Assembly: GCA_022559845.1 (NCBI GenBank)
Contig: CM040125.1
Coordinates: forward strand, 198,564,102-198,628,101
DNA length: 64,000 nucleotides
Reading direction: 5' to 3'
DNA from: Amorphophallus konjac
Lineage: Eukaryota > Streptophyta > Magnoliopsida > Alismatales > Araceae
The position numbers and the translations under genes were made by a program. Of this stretch, positions 1-9,085 are shown piece by piece. The notes under the pieces were generated by a model. The model was given only the letters and a program-made list of their open reading frames with translations. It was not told where the DNA came from and searched no databases. The first letter of the stretch is position 1, and each line of letters opens with the position of its first letter.

Positions 1-110
1 GCTATTTTTTTGGAATTTTCTAAGTATATATAGATATATATATATAGTAATATAGATATATATTTATATAATATATATATATATATATTAATATTAAAAA
101 AAGGTTTAAA
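1..110. repeat. AT-rich (TA)n low-complexity sequence
   Basis: Imperfect TA/TATAT runs with short A tracts. I see no gene. The apparent reading frame across it is only low-complexity sequence. Confidence 0.8.
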
Positions 111-480
111 ACCCCCGCCCCTTCCCGCCTTCGCCGCCCGCACGGGCGACGAGGGGGAGGGGGAGAAGGCGAAGGCGGGGGGGGGGGGGTTCGTGGCGTC
201 GCGACGGCAGGCGGAGGCGGCCCGGGCACGGGCGACGAGGCGGAGGGGGTGCGTGGCGCGCGAGCGGAAGGCGACAGCGGCGAAGGGGAAGCACGCGGGC
301 GCGTGCGACACACGCGGCAGGCAGCTGGGCGGAGGGCGCACCGGGGGCCCACGGCCGGCGGCCGAACCCGGCCTAACCGGTCGGCGCAAAGCGCCCGCAG
401 AGAGAGAGAATGAGAGAAAAGAGAGAGGAAAAAGGGCTGTAAAAATTCCAAAAAAAAAAAATCCAAAAAAATCATAAAAA
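111..480. other. GC-rich stretch without a gene
   Basis: Strongly GC-rich, with G runs and CGGCGG-like triplets, flanked by AT-rich DNA. Frames on both strands give Arg/Pro/Ala-rich low-complexity peptides with no domain. A GAGAGAG tract lies near 400-425. I see no supported function. Confidence 0.5.
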
Positions 481-1792
481 ATGACAAAAGGTGCAGCACA
501 CTCCAGCCTACCAAGTTGGGTCAAAATTAGGTGCATTTGAGTGTTTTATATGAGCAAGAAGAGGTTGTAAACCCTATATAAAGGGGGTATCACTTGTAAT
601 GAGGGTAGTTAGTTAGTTGTTAGTTGTTAGAACTAGATGGAGTTAGGGAGAGAGCTAGCTATGGGCATTTGTAAAGTTAGTTCTTTACATTTCTGATGTT
701 TTTGATTGTTGGAGTTGTATTTTTCCAAGCTTTTGAAGTCAAATTTGTAAGTTGAATTTATTGCAATACAAGTTTCATTTTGGAATTCAGTCTTTTCATA
801 GCCTTATTTCACATTATTATGATCCTCATTTCAAATTCTTGTCTTCATAACAGTTGTTCGGTTTTAAGTTTTCTTCAACTTCTATGTTTAGCATTTCTTC
901 AAATTTGTCCAAATTCATAGAGTTAATACCCATTTTCTTAAGTGCTGTCCTGTGCATTCACTGTTCATCCATGGTGATACCTTCTTCTATTCATTCATTT
1001 TGAAGTCTTTCTAGTCCTCAAATAACTCTGAGTTCTTCATAAGAGTTGTTCCTCTCTTGTATATCTAAGTTTTATTCTTCTTTCACTTTGTCAAATTCCT
1101 CTTCTTTTGAGCTTTAGAATTAAGTTTTCAAAGTGCTAGTTTTCTGTCAATTACTGTTCATCCGAACCAATAGGTCCTAGTTTTTCAAGTTTTTCCTTAT
1201 CTTCCTTTCATTTTCTGTTTCTGTGTTCTTCATAAAAGTTCTTCCTTTTTCAATTCTCTACAACTTTCATGTTTTCAACTTTTTCTAATTCCATTCAGAT
1301 TTCAAGTTATTTCATTTCTTCCAACCCCCATTTCCACTTGAATTCTGTTTTGTTTTCACCTTAAAGTTTCAAACTTGTTATCTACAAACCCGTTCTTCTT
1401 AAGTGTTTCAAACATACCCGAAGCGGTGATTCTTCTTCAAATCCTCTCACGGCGTCGACTTCCTAGGCGGAACGATCATCATCAAAGGCTCGGCGTGGAA
1501 ACGACGACGTTCTTCACTCAATTGGCTAAATTTTCTTTACTTATCCCTTGTCATTTCAAGTTGTAATTTCATTTCCGTTAGTTGTAATCGCACTCAAAAC
1601 CCAAAAAATTGGTTTTTCAAAACACAAGAATATTTTCCAACTAAGAAAAATAACCAAATTCCTTCCCCGTGGGATCGACCCGTACTTACCATTATACTCA
1701 TGTTTTCAAATCCATAAGTGAGTGAGTGCGGTTATAAATATTTGAAATTTGTGTGGCACGGCAATTTTAACAACGACTGTCGAGCAGCATCA
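481..1792 (+). mobile_element. LTR-like fragment, Ty3/gypsy (possibly Athila-like)
   Basis: A TATA box at 574-583 is followed by T-rich, non-coding sequence. Near 1667-1690 is the phrase CCGTGGGATCGACCCGTACT, typical of the U5 part of many plant LTRs. A plausible end is ...CAGCATCA at 1792. I found no partner LTR in the window, so this is a fragment or solo LTR. The family assignment is from memory of Athila-type LTRs and is tentative; the 5' boundary is unknown. Confidence 0.4.
574..583 (+). promoter_or_regulatory. TATA box of LTR-like fragment
   Basis: CTATATAAAG followed by GGGGG, the usual form of a plant retrotransposon TATA box. The downstream sequence has no long reading frame, as expected for R/U5. 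Confidence 0.45.
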
Positions 1793-1793
1793 G

Positions 1794-3633
1794 TGTCAGG
1801 AGAGACCGTGTTACCCCGATTAGCGTGCCCGTAGGTGTGGTGGGTCCGGGTGACCCCATGTGTTCCGGGCTTTCCTGTTACGCTTGATCGAGTCACCGTG
1901 TGTCGGTGTGTGTGCGGTGGGGTCTCCCCCGTATATCGTGGGTTCCTTTGGAAGGCGATTACCGTGTGGGTCATGTGTTTGGCCTTGGACTGCGAGTCCA
2001 GTTGTCCGGCCTGGGGCTGGAGGTTTCCCGCTTGCTTCAAGATGGGAAATCGTCGTGGCGGCTTGTGTGCTACCTTGGGAATCGTGCTTCTATGTTTTCC
2101 GTGTGGCCCGTGTGGCTGGCCTTAGTCCTTTGCGTTCCCCTCCCAGGGAATGGTCTCGGTATTCATGTTACCGCGGTTTTTAGACCTAGAAATTGGACTA
2201 GATTGACGGCTTTGTGCTGTTGCGTGCAACGGTCTTGACCCCGAGTCTTGTGACTCAAGGACCGTTGGGTGTAGTGCGTCTGGTGGACTGTCCAGAGTCT
2301 AGTGGCTTAGCGCCACTTGAGTTTTCTCGACTCTCGCGCACGGTGCGTGCGTGACCGGGGACTGCGAGTCCTGTGTCTTCTCCGACTGTGGTCACCGTGT
2401 GACGGGGCCGGTACGTGGGGTGTCCCCCGTACGTCGTCGGGCGCAGATGTTGTTTTCCGTTGAGAGTCTACTCCTTCAGTGACCCTCCACTAGTCGTAGC
2501 CTACCAGTACGCGTGCGCTGGTCGCACCAGGGAGTGGTGTACGGGCTTACCCTGAGGACGGTTAGACTGGTTTCCGTCGGGCCCCTCGTCACATCAGAGT
2601 CCAGTGCCAGGGGAAAACCGGTCAGAGGGCCAGACCTAGGACGTGTGGTCTATGTGTGCACACGTGGTTTGGGACAGTGGACGCACGTCGACGGGCGTGA
2701 CCCCAGCTAGTCACTTGTTTGTGGTTACTTGTACGGTGTTCGCGCCTCGGGTAGGACCTACCACGTCAGGCGGTTCACCTGCGGTGCGGTGTAAGACGTC
2801 AGGGGACGCTACCGGCTGTGCTTCTAGTGGGTGGTACTCCTGTCGAGTACGGAGTGACAGACTGTCAGTCTCTGTGTCTTTGACCTTCGGGTTTTTGGTC
2901 GTGTTGACCGGTGAGTTTGGTTGTTTCATCTTGGCGCGTGTGTCGGTTCTTGCGCCGTGAGATTAGTGCTAGTGGCTTTACAGAGGTTGGGTCTTGTTGT
3001 GCGGTACCCGCGATCGGATGGTCGGGGTTGCACCTTGGACAGCGTGTCCAGGTCGGCTGTGTCCGGGGGATAGGCCTCTACGACGTGGTTGCCGTGTGTT
3101 CTTACTTCGGTAGGTGGAACTAGCGTGGTTCGGTAGCTTCGACTGCGTGGTCGAGGTCTGCCTTCTGGCAGTAGGAGTAGCTGTAGTGCCGAGTTTTTGA
3201 CCGGCCACCGATTTGTTGTTCCTGCTGTAGTTGTAGCTCCCCTTTCCGCTACCGTCGTTGTTTCCGGTTGGGGTTCCGCGGGATCACTGTTGAGTCTCTG
3301 TTTTGGAGACTCATTCCCTACTTTTCAGGTGTGGCGGTTCTTCCTCGTGGTTCGAGGGTGCGGAGTGGAGGTTCTCAGTTGCCAGCTTGCCGGGCCGAGT
3401 GCTCACTTCGCATGTGGTACGTTTTACTGCTTTAGACTGTACTTTCTGTTGGACTGGACTCTGTTGTAGTTGTTTGTTTATTTCTGTTATTTGTTGAGTT
3501 GTCCTGCTTTATTTCCTATTTCTTTGTGCCTCCACACTCCTTTTAGCCCTTCCGAGCCCTCCCGGCTCGTGGGCGGCGGTGCGAGTCTCGGGTTATCGGG
3601 CCTTCCCGGTAATCGGATTCTCGGGTCGTTACA
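1794..3633 (-). mobile_element. LTR-like sequence, minus strand, Del/Tekay-like 5' end
   Basis: On the minus strand a terminus at 3633 reads TGTAACGACCCGAGAATCCG, a start typical of Del/Tekay chromovirus LTRs, followed by A-rich sequence with AACAACAGAGTCCAG-like phrases. The rest, down to about 1794, is GT-rich on the plus strand and non-coding. I see no primer-binding site at the left edge and no matching TSD (ACCGG at 3634-3638 has no clear partner at 1789-1793). It may be a solo LTR. Only the right edge is reasonably secure. Confidence 0.4.
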
Positions 3634-3637
3634 ACCG

Positions 3638-3642
3638 GAAGC
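3638..3642. repeat. Target-site duplication of J, left copy (GAAGC)
   Basis: GAAGC abuts the left LTR and equals 11647-11651 next to the right LTR. It marks integration of J into element H. Confidence 0.93.
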
Positions 3643-6205
3643 TGATGTGACACCAAATGCAGCAGAGACTTTGATTCCTTGGACCTAATTCGCAATCACA
3701 ATTACAAGGCGCCGAGAATATGTTAAAGCTACCAACGCACCGTGCGCACACGATTCCCGTGGTGACCCGGTGATGCCGAGTCGAGGTGATGGAGATAGCC
3801 CCTGACTGGTTAGAGGACCATCACCACTTTAGTTAGCCCTCCCGAAGGTTTGAAAGCCCACAAACAAGGGCGGCCGGATGCCTTAAAGGCACGGGGTCAC
3901 TCGCTCACTTATAGCCACGGTGACCACACTGAAAGGTGGCGCCGGGATCGGGCACTCGCTCTCCTACCGGCCGATATGTTTCGCAGATATTAAATAAACA
4001 AGTATAAGGAGGCAAGGGTAGGAGGCTCACCTGGTTGGTTTGAGGAAACCAACCCCGATCGGAGACGAGGGCGAGCGGGGAAGTGTGGGTTCCCCACACA
4101 CTGCGCCGATGAAGCTTGAGCTGTTTAGTACATGAACTACTCCTCACGCAGGAGAGTTGGATGGAGGGTGGGAGAATTAAACTTACATCAAACACTACCT
4201 CCACGCAGGGAGGGGCGCTAAGCCGGCCAGGTAGGAGGGGGAAACTCGCCAAGGATGACGGAACGGAAGCCGACGTGGATCTGCCCACTTGCTGTGCGAA
4301 GGGACAGGATGCCGCTGTTGCAGTCGTAGTTCGTCCTCAAGAATTTTTCCGGCGACGAAACCAGAGGGGATTTCTTCGTAATAGGGGCTGGGACACCTCT
4401 GAATTTTATCGAATTCTTCTGACATCGTCGCTGGTCGTGGTGGAGGCTCGAACAGGATGAAGGAATCTGGGGCTGGCGGCTTCAGATCGGAGGCAGTAGG
4501 ATGCAGAGGTTGTACCTTGTGCTCCCGAGCTCCGAATCTCAAGCCGTCAAAAGTTATGGAACCATGGTCGAGCCCTCGTTGCAGCAAAACTGGCGGGGAG
4601 GCTGCCGGAGGTCGGGGTGTCCTGGGGGATGCCGATGAGTGACTGTTGGTCGCAGAAGACTGGTGAGGGTAGTCCTGCATGACTGAAGGAGAAAAATTAG
4701 AACTGGGGCTCCCGAACGCCGAATGTACTTCTGCTTCTTGCTCCTGGTCGGGAACAGGGGGAGGAAGATCTTTGAGGAAGGAACTTCGGTCTGATTCCTT
4801 CACAGTTAGTCGTGGTACGGCGACGAACTGGGTTGCAGGTTCTGGCCGCAGCGACTACCAGATAGGAACAGTGGATTGCAGAAGTTGTCCCGGCCGCTCC
4901 CGGATGCCGAATCTCGAACCGTTTGAGTTGCTGGAACCGTGGACGATCCCTCTATGCTTCAAAACTGACGGGGAAGCTGTCTGATGTCGGGGTGGACTGG
5001 GGGTTGCCAATGAGTGGAGGCAGGTCACTGCCACCTGTGGGAGACAGACCCGACCAGTCGTGGAAGAAAGACCAAAACTCTGACCTCCGGATGCCGAATG
5101 CACTTCCGCTTCTTGATCCAGAAAGAGGACTGGTGGAGGAAGATATTTTCATAAGAACTCGCGGCTTTAATCTTCTACTGTCGGCCGTGGTGCAGCTTTG
5201 AACCGGGTTCAGGAGCTCTGCTGATGGAGCTCTGCACAGTCGGGGGAGATTGGCTCTCCCGGACAGCCCCGAACTCGGAACGGGACGGGATCACCTCGCC
5301 TGCGAAGATGACTGGACGCCCTTTCCAGAAAGGTATGGTACGCCTCTGGATGTCACAGTGTGAATCCGGGGAAGCTTCTGCAAGTCGTACCTTCTTCAGC
5401 CACCTGCAGACTGATCAAAGGGGGGGAGAGGGGTGGAAGAACTTGGTTGGCCAAAGGAAGAATAATGGGAAGGGGGGTTGGGGGCTGCGACCTAGGGAGG
5501 TGAGGGGGGTTGGGAATGAATGTGGTGCAGTCCCAAAGGGAGGAGAATTCGAATTTTAGCTTGGGAGGGGTGAAGGGGATGCTTAGGGAAGTGAGGGGGT
5601 GTATGGGGAATGCCAAGGGGTGCCTTGGAAGAGGGGCTTCCACCTAGGGGTTGGAGGGGGATTAAATGGGAGGTATGGGGAAGGGTGAGGGGTCTTAATT
5701 AGGGGAGAATAGGGAGGAGAGAGAGTGAATTTCGAAATTTAGAGAGAGAGAGGGAAGAGGAGAGAGAAAAGAGCTAGAGAGAGAGGGGGAGATGCACTTA
5801 AGTGGCTCAAATTTGCTTAATACTTCATTAGCTTCAAAAGAGGGGGTTTGGGGTCCTATATATAGGAAAACCCAATTTACAAAGAAGTCCTCATGAAATG
5901 GACAAATGACGGAAGACCAAGGGGTGGGGAGAGGGGCGCCCATGGGCCAGACCAAAGAAATGGCCCAATAAGACCTACTAGCCCCATTAGCCCACTAGCC
6001 TACATACAAGCATAAGCAAATAACATGATAACCTAGTAACATGACTCAAAACATAGGCAAATACATCAAAATGACTCAAGAAAATAGGAAAATGTAATAG
6101 GATGATAAGCACCAATGTTCCGTCTGAAGAAGGGCTGCTCCCTAGCTGCCTCCGGGAGGGAGAGAAGTGCCAAGCCAGAGGGTATGTGGTGTGATGCCCT
6201 CATCA
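3643..6205 (-). repeat. 3' LTR of J
   Basis: 2563 bp, in minus orientation, with TG...CA ends. Reading frames inside (for example 4195-4803) recur in the other LTR and are not genes. The chromodomain reading frame runs through the PPT into its first about 60 bases before stopping. A TATA box lies at 5857-5864 (minus strand), about 345 bp from the U3 end, so R/U5 would be about 2.2 kb. AG-rich runs lie at 5695-5790. Confidence 0.93.
5857..5864 (-). promoter_or_regulatory. TATA box in 3' LTR of J
   Basis: CTATATATAGG context read on the minus strand. The equivalent box in the promoter-bearing 5' LTR is at 11298-11305. Confidence 0.55.
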
Positions 6206-6213
6206 ATTCTCCC
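6206..6213 (-). other. Polypurine tract of J
   Basis: On the minus strand GGGAGAAT sits directly before the 3' LTR (TGATGAGG). It is short, but it is at the position where plus-strand DNA synthesis is primed. Confidence 0.65.
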
Positions 6214-6827
6214 GGGCGGCGAGGAGCTCGACTCTGTCGAGTAAAGGCCCTCCCTACTGCGGTACTGCTCTAGGAGATCGGGGGACAGCTGCTGGAGATC
6301 CTCCCGGCTCACCCAGGTATCGTCCGAGGGTGGTCGTCCCTTCCACCTGACCAGGTAGCGCTCATACACCTTGCTCCTTGTGATGGTAACCTGTTCATCT
6401 AATATCTGCTCCACTTCATCGCGCCAGTTTCTCAAATGGGGTTGAGCTCTCTGGGGTGTGGGGGCGCTCTCAAAGGAGGGAGTAGGCTGGATTTCCTCAC
6501 CGGGTGTCACCGTGGGGCCCTTGTAGGGCACCAGGTCAACCACATTGAATGTGGGGCTTACTCCGTACTCTTCAGGGAGGTCCAACACGTAAGCATTGGT
6601 GCCAAGGCGTCTCATACCTGGAAGGGGCCAGCTCCACATGACCTCAACTTCGAAGTATTCCCAGGGAACAACCTCTCAGTTCTCACCATCACAAAATCAC
6701 CAATCTGGAATTCTTGGTGGCGACGGTGGGAGTCAGCAGACTTCTTGTAAATCTCGTTGCTCTTGTTGATGTTTTTGCGAATGTTTCCATGCAACTCTGT
6801 GAATGTTGATTCACTAGTGGATAAAGG

Positions 6828-7105
6828 GGGTCCTGGACAACCAAATGGGGACCTATCATGCTTAGGAGTCATGTGGACCTTGATGCACTTAGGTGGACTG
6901 GGGCAGCCACAAATGGCCCTATCATGCCTGAGGTTGATGAAGAGTGGGGGAGGACCAGTATGTCCAAATGTGGCTCTATCAGGTATGGGTGCAATGAATG
7001 CCGGAGGACCTGGACTTCCATGTAGACTCCTATCATGCATAAGATGGATGATGAATGGGGGTGGACCTACATATCCAAATGTGAACCTGTCATGCACCGG
7101 ACCTA
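6828..7105 (-). repeat. Tandem repeat, about 55-69 bp x5, inside J coding region
   Basis: The plus strand repeatedly shows CTATCATGC and TCCAAATG spaced by about 55-69 bases. Translated on the minus strand this gives five units of the form HDRxxxGxxGPP. The units have diverged but keep the frame, which suggests past coding constraint. Confidence 0.75.
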
Positions 7106-7417
7106 GTGTGTATGAGACACAAATGAGATGACTATCCCTACCAGGTGGGGCAAAATGTTGTGGCACATGCATTACAATCAAGATGGTCCCATCTTTAGGT
7201 GGGGGTGGATTTGGGGGCTTCCACTCATAGGGGTCGAAGGGGTCCAAGAAGGTGGACATTTTGGGATAGGTCACTTCCTCATTTCCTAGGTGGACGTCAC
7301 CCTCGGTCATGGCTCTCATAGTGTGAACTAAGTAGTGGAATGGGTGGGTTGGGTTGAACATGGTGGATGAGGGTAGGAGGGAGTGGGTGGTGGGTAAGGC
7401 GGCTAGGTCCCATGGGT

Positions 7418-7816
7418 TCAGTGTCTTCCATAGGGAGGGATCAAAGGGGTCATGAATGTGTTACCAAGGAAGGGGTATTCTATCTCCTCAAGGTCTTCAA
7501 ATGATGGGGAGTCCTCCTCCTCAAATGTGGTATTTGAACCGAAGTCCTTGGCGGGTTGGTTGGCCATGAATGGAGGGCTTGGCATCCTACCCGAAATAAG
7601 CAACTCTAATTTGTGGAGAGCATCGGGCTCCTCGGGTGTAGGGAGGAATAACAGAAGGTCACTAGTGTAGCAACCCATAGTGTAAGTGGAGGAGATGGAT
7701 CCGACACATAAGTGTAGGAGGTCAAGGCTCCTAGGTTGGTCGGCTACAGTGGTCAACAGGTCAGTTAGCTCCATTTGCCAAGCTATACCCTTAAGAAAGT
7801 CCCCTAGTGTCTCCAC
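7418..7816 (-). CDS. J: middle reading frame of unknown function
   Basis: A 132-codon frame downstream of gag on the same strand. The first half is leucine-rich (ELTDLLTTVADQPRSLDLL); the second half is acidic (TFEEEDSPSFEDLEEIEYPF). I recognise no domain. It lies where protease and RT would be in an autonomous chromovirus, so it may be spacer sequence. It is separated from the gag frame by a stop. Confidence 0.4.
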   Translation of the reverse strand: METLGDFLKGIAWQMELTDLLTTVADQPRSLDLLHLCVGSISSTYTMGCYTSDLLLFLPTPEEPDALHKLELLISGRMPSPPFMANQPAKDFGSNTTFEEEDSPSFEDLEEIEYPFLGNTFMTPLIPPYGRH

Positions 7817-7828
7817 ATGATGGGATGA

Positions 7829-9007
7829 TTAGATTGTGGTGTGGTAGGTGGGTAAGGGTACTATAGGGAGGTTTTGTTCCATAGGAGGGCAAACATGGGC
7901 CATGAGATCTCTAAATGGGTTCTCCTTTAGCCAACGTGAAAGGGGTTCTCCTAAGATGAGCTCGGCCCCTACTAGGGAGGGTGGTGTAAGGTGAAGTCCA
8001 CCATGTGAAGTTTCTTCTTCTTCCAGGACATGGGTGATCTCCATGGCGGGGGTTGGGTCCGGAGTACTCACCACTATGGGGTTGGGTATGGGGATCATGG
8101 TTTCCTTCACCAAGGAGGTGAGTAAGTCCATTGCTTGTGGGGTGATGATGACTGGCATGTGGCTCTTTTGGGGTGGTGAGTAATAGGGGACTTGGGATAG
8201 GATGGGGAGGGGTAGGAGTGGAGGCCTAGGTTGGGCATCTTGTAACTCATGGGGGAGGGTGCACCCCATTTGGCTCACTGGGTCTTCTTTGGGTAGGAAT
8301 GAGTTCTCTTGACCTATTTGGGCCTCATATTCTTCTTCCCAATCTAGGGGAGCCTTATAGTCTTCGGTCACCTCCGTAAGTTCCTTTTGGAAATGGGTGG
8401 GATGAGGATTTGTGGAAGCTTGTGGGGTGTGGGTTTGATGGGGAATGTTGGGTTGGGTGGTGGCCAATTTGGTTTGAATGGTGGTGGTGATCGGGATAGG
8501 AGTCATTTGGGGTGGTGGAGTTTGGGCCCTAAGGGAAGTGAAGATCTTCCTGATCTCAACCCTTATCTCTTCCAATGAATCTAGGGGTCCTTTGGGTGGT
8601 GGGGTTTGGGTCCTAATGGAGGCCTTGGGTTGACTGGGAGGAAAAGGGGGAGTGGGAGTGCTCCTCGGGTTATGGTCCTCACAGTAGGAGTGGGACGGTC
8701 GGGGAGCGTAGATCTTTCTGAGCTCACTCTTCATCTCTTCCCATGAGTGGATGGGCTCTTGCCCCCAAACCCTTCTGAATCTCTCTTTGTGTTCCCACAT
8801 TTTCTTGGCTAGACCCCGAAGTCGTGCCTTGGCCCTGCGGACTCTCTCGGATCCATATACCCAAGTACTTTCAAAGTCCCTTTCCATGGTATTCTCCCAC
8901 CTAAGATAGGCATGAGGATTAGTTCCATCAAAATGAAGGTCCTCATCTACAATGTAGTCCATGTGGAGGGGGTCAATCGGACCATGTGACCAACGAGGGG
9001 TATGCAT
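7829..9007 (-). CDS. J: gag-like protein
   Basis: A 392-codon frame, the longest intact one in J. Residues about 25-110 resemble the retrotransposon gag core: FDGTNPHAYLRWENTMERDF, then an Arg/Lys-rich helix with AKARLRGLAKKMWEH and WEEMKSELRKIYAP. The rest is Pro/Thr-rich with no CCHC zinc knuckle that I can find. It starts 64 bases inside the PBS, as expected for a first gene. Gag packages element RNA into cytoplasmic particles. Keeping gag but not pol is the pattern of gag-only non-autonomous elements. Confidence 0.75.
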   Translation of the reverse strand: MHTPRWSHGPIDPLHMDYIVDEDLHFDGTNPHAYLRWENTMERDFESTWVYGSERVRRAKARLRGLAKKMWEHKERFRRVWGQEPIHSWEEMKSELRKIYAPRPSHSYCEDHNPRSTPTPPFPPSQPKASIRTQTPPPKGPLDSLEEIRVEIRKIFTSLRAQTPPPQMTPIPITTTIQTKLATTQPNIPHQTHTPQASTNPHPTHFQKELTEVTEDYKAPLDWEEEYEAQIGQENSFLPKEDPVSQMGCTLPHELQDAQPRPPLLPLPILSQVPYYSPPQKSHMPVIITPQAMDLLTSLVKETMIPIPNPIVVSTPDPTPAMEITHVLEEEETSHGGLHLTPPSLVGAELILGEPLSRWLKENPFRDLMAHVCPPMEQNLPIVPLPTYHTTI

Positions 9008-9070
9008 GATGATCGGGTGATGAATGCAATTGCCCTAGGACAAGACTTAGTAGAGACAAGTCTAGAACTT

Positions 9071-9082
9071 GCTCTGATACCA
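9071..9082 (-). other. Primer-binding site of J (initiator tRNA-Met)
   Basis: TGGTATCAGAGC on the minus strand, three bases after the end of the 5' LTR. This is the standard complement of the 3' end of plant initiator tRNA-Met, used by chromoviruses and many copia elements. Confidence 0.92.
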
Positions 9083-9085
9083 AAT

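Larger units (their letters stand above)
6142..7361 (-). pseudogene. J: integrase C-terminal end with chromodomain, frameshifted
   Basis: Two overlapping minus-strand frames (7361-6612, then 6639-6142). The first has about 70 residues of unknown sequence, then five copies of an HDR...GPP repeat, then integrase C-terminal sequence (YKKSADSHRRHQEFQIGDFV, then GPFQV). A frameshift at about 6612-6639 leads to the GPY/F-like part (AYVLDLPEEYG, FNVVDLVPY) and a chromodomain at about 6385-6255 (YLVRWKGRPPSDDTWV). Chromodomains direct chromovirus integration to modified chromatin. The zinc-binding and DDE catalytic parts of integrase are missing. Confidence 0.8.

Noticed and set aside
20..514. 164-codon minus-strand frame
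   Set aside because: It crosses the AT microsatellite and the GC-rich stretch and gives low-complexity Ser/Pro/Arg and Ile/Tyr runs with no domain.
4195..4803. 202-codon minus-strand frame
   Set aside because: Lies fully inside the 3' LTR of J and is disrupted in the matching position of the other LTR, so it is not a gene.
6436..6750. Plus-strand frame opposite the chromodomain
   Set aside because: Shadow of the minus-strand integrase end, which has clear family motifs.
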